This document shows, one piece after another, positions 43,664-52,494 of a DNA stretch of 64,000 bases. Position 1 is the stretch's first letter; the number at the start of each line of letters is the position of its first letter. The stretch lies in contig NZ_AQUZ01000037.1 of NCBI RefSeq assembly GCF_000372465.1, forward strand, positions 170 through 64,169, written 5' to 3'. The notes beneath the pieces were generated by a model, which was not told the DNA's origin, did no database searches, and saw only the letters and a list, made by a program, of their open reading frames with translations. The stretch comes from Kribbella catacumbae DSM 19601. GTDB taxonomy: Bacteria > Actinomycetota > Actinomycetes > Propionibacteriales > Kribbellaceae. A program made the position numbers and the translations under genes.

Positions 43664-44872
43664 ATGGGCTTTGACGTAGATGCTGTCCGCAAGCAATTCC
43701 CTGCGTTGAGTGAGGGAGCCGCGCACTTCGACGGGCCGGGTGGCTCGCAGACACCGCAGGTGGTGGCCGATGCGGTCGCGGCGACGATGGTGTCGGCACT
43801 CGCGAACCGTGGCCGGTTGACCGTCGCTGAACGGCGGGCGGACGAGATCGTTCTCGGCGCCCGGCAGGCGATGGCCGACCTGCTGGGCACCGATCCGGGC
43901 TGCATCGTCTTCGGGCGGAGCATGACGCAGTTGACCTACGACTTCGCTCGAACGCTCGCCAAGGACTGGGGTCCGGGCGACGAGGTGATCGTGACCCGGC
44001 TGGATCACGACGCGAACATCCGGCCGTGGGTGCAGGCCGCGGAGGCGGTCGGCGCGACGGTTCGGTGGTTGGCCTTCGATCCTGCGACGTCCGAACTGGA
44101 TGATCTCGGGTCGTTGCTCTCGGCCAAGACCCGCCTGGTCGCGGTGACCGGCGCCTCGAACCTGCTCGGCACCCGGCCTGATCTGCTGCCAATCGCGTCG
44201 CTTGCGCATGACGCCGGTGCACTCGTGTACGTCGACGGCGTCCACCTGACCGCACACGCGCCGGTGGATGCGGGGTTCGCGGACTTCTACGCCTGCTCGC
44301 CGTACAAGTTCTTCGGTCCGCATTGCGGCGTGCTCTCGGCGGCTCCCGCGCTGCTGGAACGGTTGCGGCCGGACAAGTTGCTCCCGGCAACTGATGTGGT
44401 GCCGGAGCGGTTCGAGTTCGGCACGCTGCCCTACGAGTTGCTCGCCGGGACGACCGCCGCGGTGAACTTCCTCGCGGGACTGGGTGGCCTCGCGGGGCTC
44501 GGGGGAGCGGGTTCTGGGAATCGGAGAGAGCGATTGCTGAGTTCTCTGGCGTTGCTGGAGAACTACGAGGATGAGTTGAGAACCGATCTGGAGACACGGC
44601 TGGCGGCGATCGACGGCGTGACGCTCTACGGCCGGGCGGAGCGTCGTACGGCGACTCTGCTCTTCTCCGTCGCGGGGTGGGAGTCGGGTGACGTTGCCGC
44701 CAAGCTGGCCGAATCCGGGGTGAACGCACCGGCCGGCTCCTTCTATGCGCTGGAGGCGTCCCGCCACCTCGGCCTGGGTGACGCCGGCGCGGTCCGCGCC
44801 GGCGTGGCGCCGTACACGAATCAGTCCGACGTCGACCGGCTGGTCGAGGCAGTCGAGAATCTGAGGGTCTGA
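43664..44872 (+). CDS. Cysteine-desulfurase-like class V aminotransferase
   Basis: 402 residues, PLP fold type I. The cofactor Lys is in ACSPYKFFGPHCGVL, the Asp that pairs with the pyridine N is in LVYVDGVHLTAHAP, and the phosphate region is GRSMTQLTYDFAR. The C-terminal domain ends with GVAPYTNQSDVDRLVEAVENL. It fits the SufS-related subfamily TIGR01976, whose members lack a SUF operon context and have no proven desulfurase role. No iron-sulfur genes are nearby. ATG at 43664 starts the conserved MGFDVDAVRKQFPAL. Confidence 0.9.
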   Translation: MGFDVDAVRKQFPALSEGAAHFDGPGGSQTPQVVADAVAATMVSALANRGRLTVAERRADEIVLGARQAMADLLGTDPGCIVFGRSMTQLTYDFARTLAKDWGPGDEVIVTRLDHDANIRPWVQAAEAVGATVRWLAFDPATSELDDLGSLLSAKTRLVAVTGASNLLGTRPDLLPIASLAHDAGALVYVDGVHLTAHAPVDAGFADFYACSPYKFFGPHCGVLSAAPALLERLRPDKLLPATDVVPERFEFGTLPYELLAGTTAAVNFLAGLGGLAGLGGAGSGNRRERLLSSLALLENYEDELRTDLETRLAAIDGVTLYGRAERRTATLLFSVAGWESGDVAAKLAESGVNAPAGSFYALEASRHLGLGDAGAVRAGVAPYTNQSDVDRLVEAVENLRV

Positions 44873-44904
44873 CGGACTAAATCAACACCGTGGGGTAAGT
44901 CGGG

Positions 44905-44910
44905 TAAGCT
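44905..44910 (+). promoter_or_regulatory. Candidate -10 box and direct repeats for the GH operon
   Basis: TAAGCT, six bases, then the GTG at 44917: leaderless spacing. Two GGGTAAG direct repeats (44893-44899 and 44902-44908), 9 bp apart, overlap it and could be operator half-sites for the ROK regulator. Confidence 0.45.
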
Positions 44911-44916
44911 CTTCCC

Positions 44917-46497
44917 GTGCGAGAGCCGAACCAGGTCTTCATCCAGCCCACTCCCGCCGGCGAGCTACTTGCGGCCGCCGCAGCAGACGGTCGCTGGACG
45001 GCCGGCGGGGTCCAGGTCCGCTGGTCGGCCGCTGGCGAGGTTCTCGTCATGGCTTCCGGCGGCGTCTCGCGAGTCGCTCTGCGGTGGGACGAGCCTGTCC
45101 CCTCCGAGGCGCTCGTTCTCGGCGACGCCTGGGAGCGTTCTTACGGTGATCTCCAATGGCGCCATCTCCAGCATGAGCGGCTGCTGCCGTGGTACTGGCT
45201 GGCGCACGAGGCGAAGACCGGCAAGACCTTCGGCGCGGGCGTCGACGTACACCCCGGCGCCTTCTGCTCCTGGACCGTCGATCAGGCCGGCTTCACCCTC
45301 TGGCTCGACCTCCGCAACGGCGGCAGCCCGACCCAACTCGGTGACCGCCAGTTGACTGCGGCCGTCGTGCGACGCTTCGAAGACGCCGGTACGCCGTGGC
45401 TGACCCTCCACGCGGCCATCGCGGCGATGAGTTCCGCCGTGACGCTCCGGGACATCGGCCCAGTTGTCGGCGCCAACAACTGGTACTACGCCTATGGCGA
45501 AGGCTTCGACGAGAAGGCTGTTCTGCAGGATGCCGCGACGGTCGTGGAGCTTGCGGATGGCCATCCCGTGAAGCCGTTCAGCGTCGTCGACGATGGCTGG
45601 AATCCCGGCGGCAACGGATCCGGCGGTCCCTGGGAGAGCGGTATCTCCGGGCTCTTCGACGACATGGCAAGAACCGCGGCGGCGATCAAGGAGCTCGGCG
45701 CCCGCCCCGGCCTCTGGTTCCGCCCGTTGCTGTCCCGCGAATCCGGACCCTGGGGTCGCCCCGGCCAGTCCGACGGATTCGGCCGCGCCCTCGACCCGAC
45801 GTACCCGGAAGTCATCGACCTCGTGCGAGGTGACCTGCAACGCTTCAGGGACTGGGGTTTCGAGCTGGTCAAACACGACTTCAGCACGTACGACCTCTTC
45901 GGTCGGTTCGGCCCGGCGATGGGCGCCCAGCTGACCGATGACGGCTGGCAGTTCCACGATCCCACCCGGACGACTGCCGAGATCGTCCTGAACCTGTACC
46001 GCGAGATTCGCGCCGCGGCGCAGGACGTCGTACTGATCGGGTGCAACACCGTTGGCCACCTGGCAGCCGGCCTGGTCGACGTTCAGCGCACCGGCGACGA
46101 CACGTCCGGCCGCGACTGGGAGCGGACCCGGAAGATGGGCGTCAACTCGCTTGCCATCCGGTTGCCGCAGCACCAGCGGTTCTTCACCGTCGACGCCGAC
46201 TGCGTGCCTTGTACTCCGCAGACGCCGTGGGAACTCAACCGGCAGTTCCTCGACCTGGTGGCCCGGTCAGGGAGCGCTCTCTTCGTGTCCGTCGACCCTG
46301 CCGCCCGGACCGCGCGGACCGACCGCGATCTTGGCGACGGTATACGGTTGGCGCTCAGTGGTGGCAACGCCGCGGACGGTGGGATCGAGCCGCTCGACTG
46401 GCTGGTGAACACGACGCCCACCGTCTGGCGTGCAGGCACTGAGATTGTTCGCTACGCCTGGTCGCGGCCGTGGGGCGCCGACCCAGCCGCAGGCTAG
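44917..46497 (+). CDS. GH36/clan GH-D alpha-galactosidase-like glycosidase
   Basis: 526 residues without a signal peptide, so probably cytoplasmic. An N-terminal beta domain (about 1-175) leads to a TIM barrel: VVGANNWYYAYGEGF, FSVVDDGWNPGG, RPGLWFRPLLSRE, the nucleophile strand ELVKHDFSTYDLFGRF with Asp321, and RTGDDTSG with the probable acid/base Asp395. This is the melibiase order. It could act on alpha-galactosides or alpha-N-acetylgalactosaminides. Shares a locus with a ROK regulator and a GH125 mannosidase, pointing to breakdown of a mixed glycan already imported as oligosaccharide. No transporter is in the operon. Confidence 0.82.
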   Translation: MREPNQVFIQPTPAGELLAAAAADGRWTAGGVQVRWSAAGEVLVMASGGVSRVALRWDEPVPSEALVLGDAWERSYGDLQWRHLQHERLLPWYWLAHEAKTGKTFGAGVDVHPGAFCSWTVDQAGFTLWLDLRNGGSPTQLGDRQLTAAVVRRFEDAGTPWLTLHAAIAAMSSAVTLRDIGPVVGANNWYYAYGEGFDEKAVLQDAATVVELADGHPVKPFSVVDDGWNPGGNGSGGPWESGISGLFDDMARTAAAIKELGARPGLWFRPLLSRESGPWGRPGQSDGFGRALDPTYPEVIDLVRGDLQRFRDWGFELVKHDFSTYDLFGRFGPAMGAQLTDDGWQFHDPTRTTAEIVLNLYREIRAAAQDVVLIGCNTVGHLAAGLVDVQRTGDDTSGRDWERTRKMGVNSLAIRLPQHQRFFTVDADCVPCTPQTPWELNRQFLDLVARSGSALFVSVDPAARTARTDRDLGDGIRLALSGGNAADGGIEPLDWLVNTTPTVWRAGTEIVRYAWSRPWGADPAAG

Positions 46498-46513
46498 CAA
46501 GGATGGGGGAGCG

Positions 46514-47815
46514 GTGAGCACCGAGCAGCCGCCGGCCGTAGCACGCCGGGGTACGAATCTCGATCGTGTGGGTGGATTCAACGACGCGGTGGTGCTGGAC
46601 GCGATCCGGCGGGCCGAGCAACGGCTGAGCCGGGTCGAGATCGCAGCATCGACCGGCCTGTCCGGACAGGCAATCTCCAACATCACCCGCCGGCTGCTCG
46701 ACGCCGGCCTGGTCCGTGAGGCCGGCCGGCAGAAGAGCAGCGGCCTGGGCAAACCACGCACGCTGCTCGAGTTGGAGCCCACCGGCCAGTACGCCGTGGG
46801 CGTGCACCTCGACCCTGCGGTGGTCACGACGGTCGTGCTCGATCTGACCGGGCAGGTGGTGGTCCGCAGGCGAGCCGAAACGCCGGCTTCGGACGACCCC
46901 GACGTCCTCATCGCGGGAATCGCTGCCACAGTCGAGCAGGTCATCGCGGAAGCAGGTGCGCCGCGCGAACGCGTGGTCGGCGTCGGCATCGCGGCACCGG
47001 GCCCGATCGACGTGGAGCGCGGTGTCGTCGTCGACCCGCCGAATCTTTCCGCCTGGCACCTGGTCCCGCTGCGGGACGCCTTGCGCGAGCGGACCGGCCT
47101 GCCGGTCCTGCTGGACAAGGACGTCACCGCTGCCGCCTCGGCCGAGAAGTGGGCCGGCGGCCCGAACGGTCGCGGCAGCTTCCTCTTCTTCTACCTCGGT
47201 ACGGGCGTTGGGGCCGGCCTGGTGATCGGCGACGAAGTGGTCCGCGGTTCGAGCAGCAACGTCGGCGAGATCGGCCACGTGATCGTCGATCCGGACGGCC
47301 CGGTCTGCTACTGCGGGCGCCGCGGCTGCGTCGGCGAGACGAGCCAGCCGCGCTATCTGGTCCAGCAGGCCGTCCAGGCCGGAGTACTTGCCAAGGGCAT
47401 CGATCTGGACGACCGGCACGCCGTCGACCTCGGCTTCGCGGAACTGTGCGAGCAGGCCGGCGCGGGTGCCGGGGTGGCCCGCGAGTTGATCGCCGCGCTG
47501 GCGGACCGGATCGCCAAGGTGGTCGAGGACATCGCGAACCTGCTCGACCTGGAGCGGGTGGTGTTCGGCGGTCCGCACTGGGACCAGCTCGCGCCGTTCT
47601 TCGACGGGCAGGTCCGGGCAGCGCTGGAAGAGCGCTTCCTGGTCCGCTCCGTGCACCCTTTCGCCGTCACCGGCACTGCGCTCGGCGCGGACGTCGGCGC
47701 GGTCGGTGCGGCCAGCCTGGTGCTGGACCACACCTTCTCTCCCAATCCCTCAGTGCTCCTGCTCGGACCCGCAGAGAGCGCTCCAGCCGCTGTTGCCGGG
47801 TCCGCTGAAAGGTGA
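46514..47815 (+). CDS. ROK-family transcriptional regulator
   Basis: 433 residues. An N-terminal winged helix (about 20-85; AEQRLSRVEIAASTGLSGQA, ITRRLLDAGLVRE) is joined to a ROK sugar-kinase-like domain with the zinc motif CYCGRRGCVGE and sugar/ATP loops VGIAAPGPID and YLGTGVGAGLVIGDE. Most such proteins are sugar-relieved repressors. Located between the two glycosidase genes, 16 nt after the first and 7 nt before the second, so it very likely controls them. GTG at 46514 is used; it has GGGGGAG close by. Confidence 0.9.
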   Translation: MSTEQPPAVARRGTNLDRVGGFNDAVVLDAIRRAEQRLSRVEIAASTGLSGQAISNITRRLLDAGLVREAGRQKSSGLGKPRTLLELEPTGQYAVGVHLDPAVVTTVVLDLTGQVVVRRRAETPASDDPDVLIAGIAATVEQVIAEAGAPRERVVGVGIAAPGPIDVERGVVVDPPNLSAWHLVPLRDALRERTGLPVLLDKDVTAAASAEKWAGGPNGRGSFLFFYLGTGVGAGLVIGDEVVRGSSSNVGEIGHVIVDPDGPVCYCGRRGCVGETSQPRYLVQQAVQAGVLAKGIDLDDRHAVDLGFAELCEQAGAGAGVARELIAALADRIAKVVEDIANLLDLERVVFGGPHWDQLAPFFDGQVRAALEERFLVRSVHPFAVTGTALGADVGAVGAASLVLDHTFSPNPSVLLLGPAESAPAAVAGSAER

Positions 47816-47822
47816 TGTCTTG

Positions 47823-49103
47823 ATGACCGGTATCGATCCCGAGGTCCTGGCCCGTGCCACCGAACAAGTCCGCCGGGCCACCGGCGACCAGGTGATCGCG
47901 GACATGTTCCACCGGTCGATGACGCAGAACCTGCCCGCCGTCGCGGAACAGTTGCCGGACGGTACGACGTTCGTGCTGACCGGCGACATCCCGGCGATGT
48001 GGCTGCGCGACTCCGCCGCCCAGTTGCGGCCCTACCTGGTGCTGTGTGCCGAGGACCCGGCCCTGCAGGACGTGCTGATCGGCGTCCTGCATCGTCAGCT
48101 GGAGTACATCGCGATCGACCCGTATGCCAATGCCTTCAACCGGGAGGCGAACGGCGCCGGTCACACCACCGACGAGACCGAGATGTCGCCGTGGGTGTGG
48201 GAACGCAAGTACGAGATCGACTCGCTGTGCTACCCGATCGAGCTCGCCTTCCGGTTGTGGCGGATCACCGGCCGGGCGGACGTGATCGACGATCGCTTCC
48301 GGGGCGCGGCGGTCGCGATCCTGGATCTGTGGACGACCGAGCTGGATCACGAGGCCAATTCGCAGTACCGGTTCCAGCGGCACGACGAGGCAGCGAGCGA
48401 CACGCTGGTGCGCGAGGGGCGTGGGCAGCTGACCGCACCGACGGGCATGTCGTGGAGCGCTTTCCGGCCGAGTGACGACGCCACCGAGCACGGCTTCAAC
48501 GTGCCCGGCAACATGTTCGCCTCGGTCGTGCTCGGCTACCTGCAGGCGATCGCGACCGAGGCGCTCGGCGACGGCGCTCTCGGTGATCGGGCCAAGGAGC
48601 TGAAGGCGGGCATCGACGACGGGATCGCCCAGTTCGGCATCGTCGATCACCCGTCGCTCGGCCGCGTCTACGCCTACGAGGTGGACGGCACGGGGGAGCG
48701 GTTGCTGATGGACGACGCGAACATGCCGAGCCTGCTGTCGATGCCGATGACCGGCTTCGTAGCGGCCGACGACCCGACGTACCTGGCGACTCGTTCGCTG
48801 CTGCTCAGCGCCGAGAACCCGTACTACTACAGCGGTTCTCACGCTGCCGGGATCGGGAGTCCGCACACTCCGCCGACGCACGTTTGGCCGATCGCCCTGG
48901 CTGTCCAGGGCCTGACCAGTACGGCGGCGGAGGAGCGTCAGCGGCTGCTCGAACTCCTGCGCGACACCACGGGTGGTACCGGGCAGATGCACGAGTCGTT
49001 CCACTGCGACGACCCGACCGTGTTCACCCGCGAGTGGTTCTCCTGGGCCAACGCCATGTTCTGCGAGCTGTGCCTCAGCCACGCCGGCCGCACTCTCAGC
49101 TGA
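47823..49103 (+). CDS. GH125 exo-alpha-1,6-mannosidase
   Basis: 426 residues, the usual size for this metal-independent inverting family. Family landmarks: TFVLTGDIPAMWLRDSAAQL, GAGHTTDETEMSPWVWERKY, FNVPGNMFASVVLGYLQ, YYYSGSHAAGIGSPHTPPTH, and MHESFHCDDPTVFTREWFSW near the C-terminus, which carries the conserved acidic residues. No signal peptide. AAGGTGAT lies 8 nt before the ATG at 47823. GH125 enzymes remove alpha-1,6-mannose from fungal or plant-type N-glycans and mannans. Ends in an 8-nt overlap with the convergent ABC permease gene. Confidence 0.9.
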   Translation: MTGIDPEVLARATEQVRRATGDQVIADMFHRSMTQNLPAVAEQLPDGTTFVLTGDIPAMWLRDSAAQLRPYLVLCAEDPALQDVLIGVLHRQLEYIAIDPYANAFNREANGAGHTTDETEMSPWVWERKYEIDSLCYPIELAFRLWRITGRADVIDDRFRGAAVAILDLWTTELDHEANSQYRFQRHDEAASDTLVREGRGQLTAPTGMSWSAFRPSDDATEHGFNVPGNMFASVVLGYLQAIATEALGDGALGDRAKELKAGIDDGIAQFGIVDHPSLGRVYAYEVDGTGERLLMDDANMPSLLSMPMTGFVAADDPTYLATRSLLLSAENPYYYSGSHAAGIGSPHTPPTHVWPIALAVQGLTSTAAEERQRLLELLRDTTGGTGQMHESFHCDDPTVFTREWFSWANAMFCELCLSHAGRTLS

Positions 49104-49941
49104 CGTCGCGGCGCCGGTTGGTGACCATCGCGAGCACGACGAAGACCGCGCTGTAGACGAGCATCGTCGAGAGAGCGCGACCTCCGGACACGGCATCCCG
49201 GACGCCGGGCGGCGCGTCGGCCGCGGTCATCCCGGTCACGCTGAACACGAGCGCGCCGGCGTTGGCGCCCGGCATCGCGTCGGACAGGAACCTCAGATCG
49301 GGGAGCAGGCTGCTGACCACGCCGGCCAGCAGTGCCTCGATCCCGAGGATCCAGACCACGCCGAGACCGATCGGCAGCGCAACGTTGCGGAAGGCAACGG
49401 CCAGCGCCGCGCCGGCCAGACACCACAGGGTGAGGACGAACCAGCCGCCGGCCAAGCCTTTCAGCAAGGTGAGCGGACCAGGCCAGTCCATCGGCGCGCC
49501 CTCTGCCGCGGCGATCCCGATGCTGCACAGACTGCAGGCGACGAAGATGCCGAGTACCCAGACGGCCAGCATGGTGAGCAGCCCGAGCAATTGGCCGCCG
49601 AGCAGCGTGGTCCGGCCGGGGCGCTGGGTGAGGATCGTCTTCAGCGTTCCCCAGGTGTACTCGCTGCCGACCACGATCGCGCCGAGCACCAGAGCGAGTG
49701 CTCCCGCGAAGACCGGGAAGCCGCCGATCGTGTTGTCCATCACGCGTTCCGGCAGGACACCACGCAGTACCTCGGAGCGTGGGATGCCGTCGGTCTGCTG
49801 ATTGCCGTCGCCCGTCGCGTAGCCCAGGTAGGGCAGCAGGTAGCCGAAGATCAGGCTCAGGACGAGCCCGGCCCCGAACAGCACCCAGACGGCGGATCGT
49901 TTGCGGAGCTTGAGCAGCTCGGCGCGGTAACTACCCAGCAT
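49096..49941 (-). CDS. ABC-2 type transporter permease
   Basis: 281 residues with six predicted helices. Starts GSYRAELLKLRKRSAVWVLF, the typical ABC-2 N-terminal amphipathic stretch, then GSEYTWGTLKTILTQRPGRT, the conserved coupling-helix segment of Gly-Thr-Lys form. Its start overlaps the end of the ATPase gene by 11 nt, so the two make one exporter. Substrate unknown; similar pairs give antimicrobial or lipid export. Confidence 0.9.
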   Translation of the reverse strand: MLGSYRAELLKLRKRSAVWVLFGAGLVLSLIFGYLLPYLGYATGDGNQQTDGIPRSEVLRGVLPERVMDNTIGGFPVFAGALALVLGAIVVGSEYTWGTLKTILTQRPGRTTLLGGQLLGLLTMLAVWVLGIFVACSLCSIGIAAAEGAPMDWPGPLTLLKGLAGGWFVLTLWCLAGAALAVAFRNVALPIGLGVVWILGIEALLAGVVSSLLPDLRFLSDAMPGANAGALVFSVTGMTAADAPPGVRDAVSGGRALSTMLVYSAVFVVLAMVTNRRRDVS

Positions 49942-50860
49942 TGGTCTTCTCCGGTCCGTTGTCGGTGGTGGTGAGTTCGAAGAACACGTCCTCGAGGGCG
50001 CGCTCGGTGCTGTGCAGCTCGGAGACCGCGATCCCGGCCTCGACCAGCAGGCGGTTCACCTCGGCGGCCCGGTCGGGCGCGACCTTGACCCGCAGCGTGT
50101 CGTCGTACTGGTGGACGGCGGCGGCGCCGAGGGCTTCGGTGAGGATCGAGCGAGCGCTCTCTCGAGGCGTCGCGCGGATCACCAGCTCCTGCTCGGTGCG
50201 CAGGTCGTCGACGAGGTGCTCGGCGACCATCCGGCCTTCGCTGATGATGCCGACGCGATCGCAGATCTGCTGCACCTCACCGAGCAGGTGGCTCGACAGC
50301 AACACCGTGCGGCCGTCGGCACCGAGCTCGCGGATGAGTCGCCGCATGTCCCGCATGCCGGCCGGGTCGAGTCCGTTGGTGGGCTCGTCGAGGATGACCA
50401 GCTCGGGGTCCTTCAGCAGGGCCGCCGCGACCCCGAGCCGTTGCTTCATCCCCAGCGAGTACGTCGAGAAGCGGTCCTTCGCGCGCCCGGCGAGATCCAC
50501 CAGCGCGAGCACTTCGTGGATCCGCGTGCGTGGTACCTCGGCGTACTCGGCCAGTAGGCGCAGGTTGTCGAGGCCGGAAAGGTACGGGTAGAAGGCGGGC
50601 GACTCGATCATCGAACCGGTACGGGCGAGCACCTGCGCCTGGCCCGGCGCACCGCCGAGGACGCGGACCGTGCCGCTGGTCGGGGCGATCAGCCCGGTCA
50701 GGATTCGCAGCGTCGTGGTCTTGCCGGCGCCGTTCGGCCCGAGGAAGCCGTAGACCTCGCCAGGCAGAACCGTCAGATCGACACCGTCGACAGCCAGGGT
50801 GTCGCCGTAGCGTTTGGTCAGGCCCGAAACCTCGACCAGCGGGGCAGTGGTTGCGTTCAT
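49931..50860 (-). CDS. ABC exporter ATP-binding subunit (DrrA/CcmA type)
   Basis: 309 residues. Walker A GFLGPNGAGKTTTLRIL (about 35-51), signature YSLGMKQRLGVAAALL, Walker B PELVILDEPTNGLDP, and the switch His in VLLSSHLLGEV are intact. The C-terminal third, ending with DVFFELTT, is the DrrA-like regulatory tail. First gene of the exporter operon. No regulator or kinase gene is adjacent, although such pairs are often under two-component control. Confidence 0.93.
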   Translation of the reverse strand: MNATTAPLVEVSGLTKRYGDTLAVDGVDLTVLPGEVYGFLGPNGAGKTTTLRILTGLIAPTSGTVRVLGGAPGQAQVLARTGSMIESPAFYPYLSGLDNLRLLAEYAEVPRTRIHEVLALVDLAGRAKDRFSTYSLGMKQRLGVAAALLKDPELVILDEPTNGLDPAGMRDMRRLIRELGADGRTVLLSSHLLGEVQQICDRVGIISEGRMVAEHLVDDLRTEQELVIRATPRESARSILTEALGAAAVHQYDDTLRVKVAPDRAAEVNRLLVEAGIAVSELHSTERALEDVFFELTTTDNGPEKTNAG

Positions 50861-50952
50861 ACCTCGACAGTGCCGGTCACCGCCCGCTCACCGCGTCGCC
50901 CACCGGGAGTGACCGCACCTACTGCACGAGGAGTAGCCCGCCGGGCGCCCGC

Positions 50953-52389
50953 CTACCTCCCAGCGACTGGCCGGACTCGGCGCAAGCTCAAGGTGATCAG
51001 GAATCCGGCCACCATGACGGCAGCGCTCAGCAGGACGACCGAGAATCCTCCGTCCGCGATCGCGCCCCCGAGAGCGTCGCCGGTCAGGCCCTCGATGCCG
51101 AGATCGGCGATGACGGTGAAGACCGCCAGCCCGATCGCGTTGCCGAGGTTGAGGGTCGTCGAGGCGATGCCGTTGGCGATGCCCTGCTCCTCGGCCGCGG
51201 TACCGGTGGACGACGCGATCCACATCGCCGTCCAGACGATGCCCTGCCCGACACCACTCACGATCAGGCCGGGCACCAGTACTGAGTAACTCGCGTCGGC
51301 GTCGAAGCCGAAGGCGAGGCCGGCAGTGCCCACGATCCCGATGCCGAAGCCGATCAGGAGAGTCGTGCGAGTACCGCTCCGGGAGGTGAGCCGCTCGCCG
51401 AGCTGGGTGCCGGCGGCGATGGCGAGGGACGGCACCAGGAACGCGAGCCCGGTCTGCAGAGCGCTGAAGCCGTGCACCGTCTGGAGCAGCACCGTCAGGA
51501 AGTACGGCAGGACCCCGAACGTGCCCATGAAGAGGAAGGTGATGGTCATCCCGACGGTCAGGCTGCGATTGCGGAACAACCTGAACGGCATCAACGGATC
51601 CGCCGTTCGCGACTCCACCACGGCGAACAGGGCCAGCAAGGCGATCGCCAGCAGCAAGGAGACCACGATGACGGGATCACCCCAGCCGAGCTCGGGTCCC
51701 TCGACCAGACCGAAGACGAGCAGTGTCGCTCCGGCGGTGACGCTGAAGGCTCCCGGCAGATCGAACTTGCGGCCGACCGTGCGGGCGGCGTCGCGAGGGA
51801 TGATGAAGAAGGCGGCCAGCGCCACGATCCCGGCCAGCGGGACGTTCACGAAGAAGACGGCCGGCCAGCCGAAGTTCTGGGTGAGCAGGCCGCCGAGCAG
51901 AGCGCCGAGCGTGAGTCCGCTGGCGCCGGCGCCACCCCAGACCGCAAGAGCGCGGTTGCGCCGTGGGCCTTCGTCGAACAGCGTGTTCACCAACGCGAGA
52001 GTGGACGGCAGCAGCAGTGCGCCGCCCAGCCCTTGTGCCACGCGCGCGACGATGATCGTCGCGGCCGAGTCGGCCAGACCGCCTGCCAGCGATGACACGG
52101 CATAGATGGACAGGGCGAGGATGAAGATCCTGCGCTTGCCGAGGAGGTCGGCGGCGCGGCCACCGAAGAGCAGGAAGCCGCCCGCCACCACGACGTAGGC
52201 ACTCACCACCAGTTGCTGGGTCTGGCCGGGGAAGCCGAGCTCACCGCCGATCTCCGGCAGTGCCACGAAGACGATGTTGAGGTCCAGCGCGAAGATCAGC
52301 TGCGCCAGCGCGAGCAGCACCAGGATCCACCGCAGCCGGCGGGGTGCCGGTGGGGAGTCGGGCTTGGGCAGAACGGACAGCGTCGACAT
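50953..52389 (-). CDS. MFS transporter, DHA2 (14 TM) drug-efflux type
   Basis: 478 residues from the ATG at 52389, which has AAGGAG 9 nt upstream. Fourteen helices are expected. ALDLNIVFVALPEIGGELGF is the DHA2 helix-1 motif D1 form, and FGGRAADLLGKRRIFILALS is motif A; ARVAQGLGGALLLPSTLALV follows. Proton-driven multidrug efflux is the usual role. It is divergent from an ArsR-like regulator with a long palindrome between them. Confidence 0.93.
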   Translation of the reverse strand: MSTLSVLPKPDSPPAPRRLRWILVLLALAQLIFALDLNIVFVALPEIGGELGFPGQTQQLVVSAYVVVAGGFLLFGGRAADLLGKRRIFILALSIYAVSSLAGGLADSAATIIVARVAQGLGGALLLPSTLALVNTLFDEGPRRNRALAVWGGAGASGLTLGALLGGLLTQNFGWPAVFFVNVPLAGIVALAAFFIIPRDAARTVGRKFDLPGAFSVTAGATLLVFGLVEGPELGWGDPVIVVSLLLAIALLALFAVVESRTADPLMPFRLFRNRSLTVGMTITFLFMGTFGVLPYFLTVLLQTVHGFSALQTGLAFLVPSLAIAAGTQLGERLTSRSGTRTTLLIGFGIGIVGTAGLAFGFDADASYSVLVPGLIVSGVGQGIVWTAMWIASSTGTAAEEQGIANGIASTTLNLGNAIGLAVFTVIADLGIEGLTGDALGGAIADGGFSVVLLSAAVMVAGFLITLSLRRVRPVAGR

Positions 52390-52407
52390 CTGAGTGCGCT
52401 CCTTCAA

Positions 52408-52443
52408 GGTTCGAATGTACGACTACTCTCGTACAATCGAACC
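52408..52443. promoter_or_regulatory. 15-bp inverted-repeat operator before the DHA2 pump
   Basis: Arms GGTTCGAATGTACGA (52408-52422) and TCGTACAATCGAACC (52429-52443) match at 13 of 15 positions around a 6-bp spacer. It lies immediately before the pump's Shine-Dalgarno sequence and 50 bp before the regulator. Confidence 0.75.
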
Positions 52444-52482
52444 GAAAAGTGCAAACGGCGACCAATGGTTGGACTGTTTCGG

Positions 52483-52488
52483 TACAGT
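52483..52488 (+). promoter_or_regulatory. Candidate -10 box inside a palindrome, leaderless arsR-like gene
   Basis: TACAGT lies six bases before the ATG at 52495. It sits inside the palindrome GACTGT-TTCGGT-ACAGTC (52472-52489), so repressor binding there would block the regulator's own promoter. Confidence 0.5.
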
Positions 52489-52494
52489 CGGACT

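Noticed and set aside
43588-43923. N-terminal extension of the EamA transporter
   Set aside because: The extra residues are Arg/Ser/Pro-rich, not membrane-like, and overlap the divergent PLP-enzyme gene and its start.
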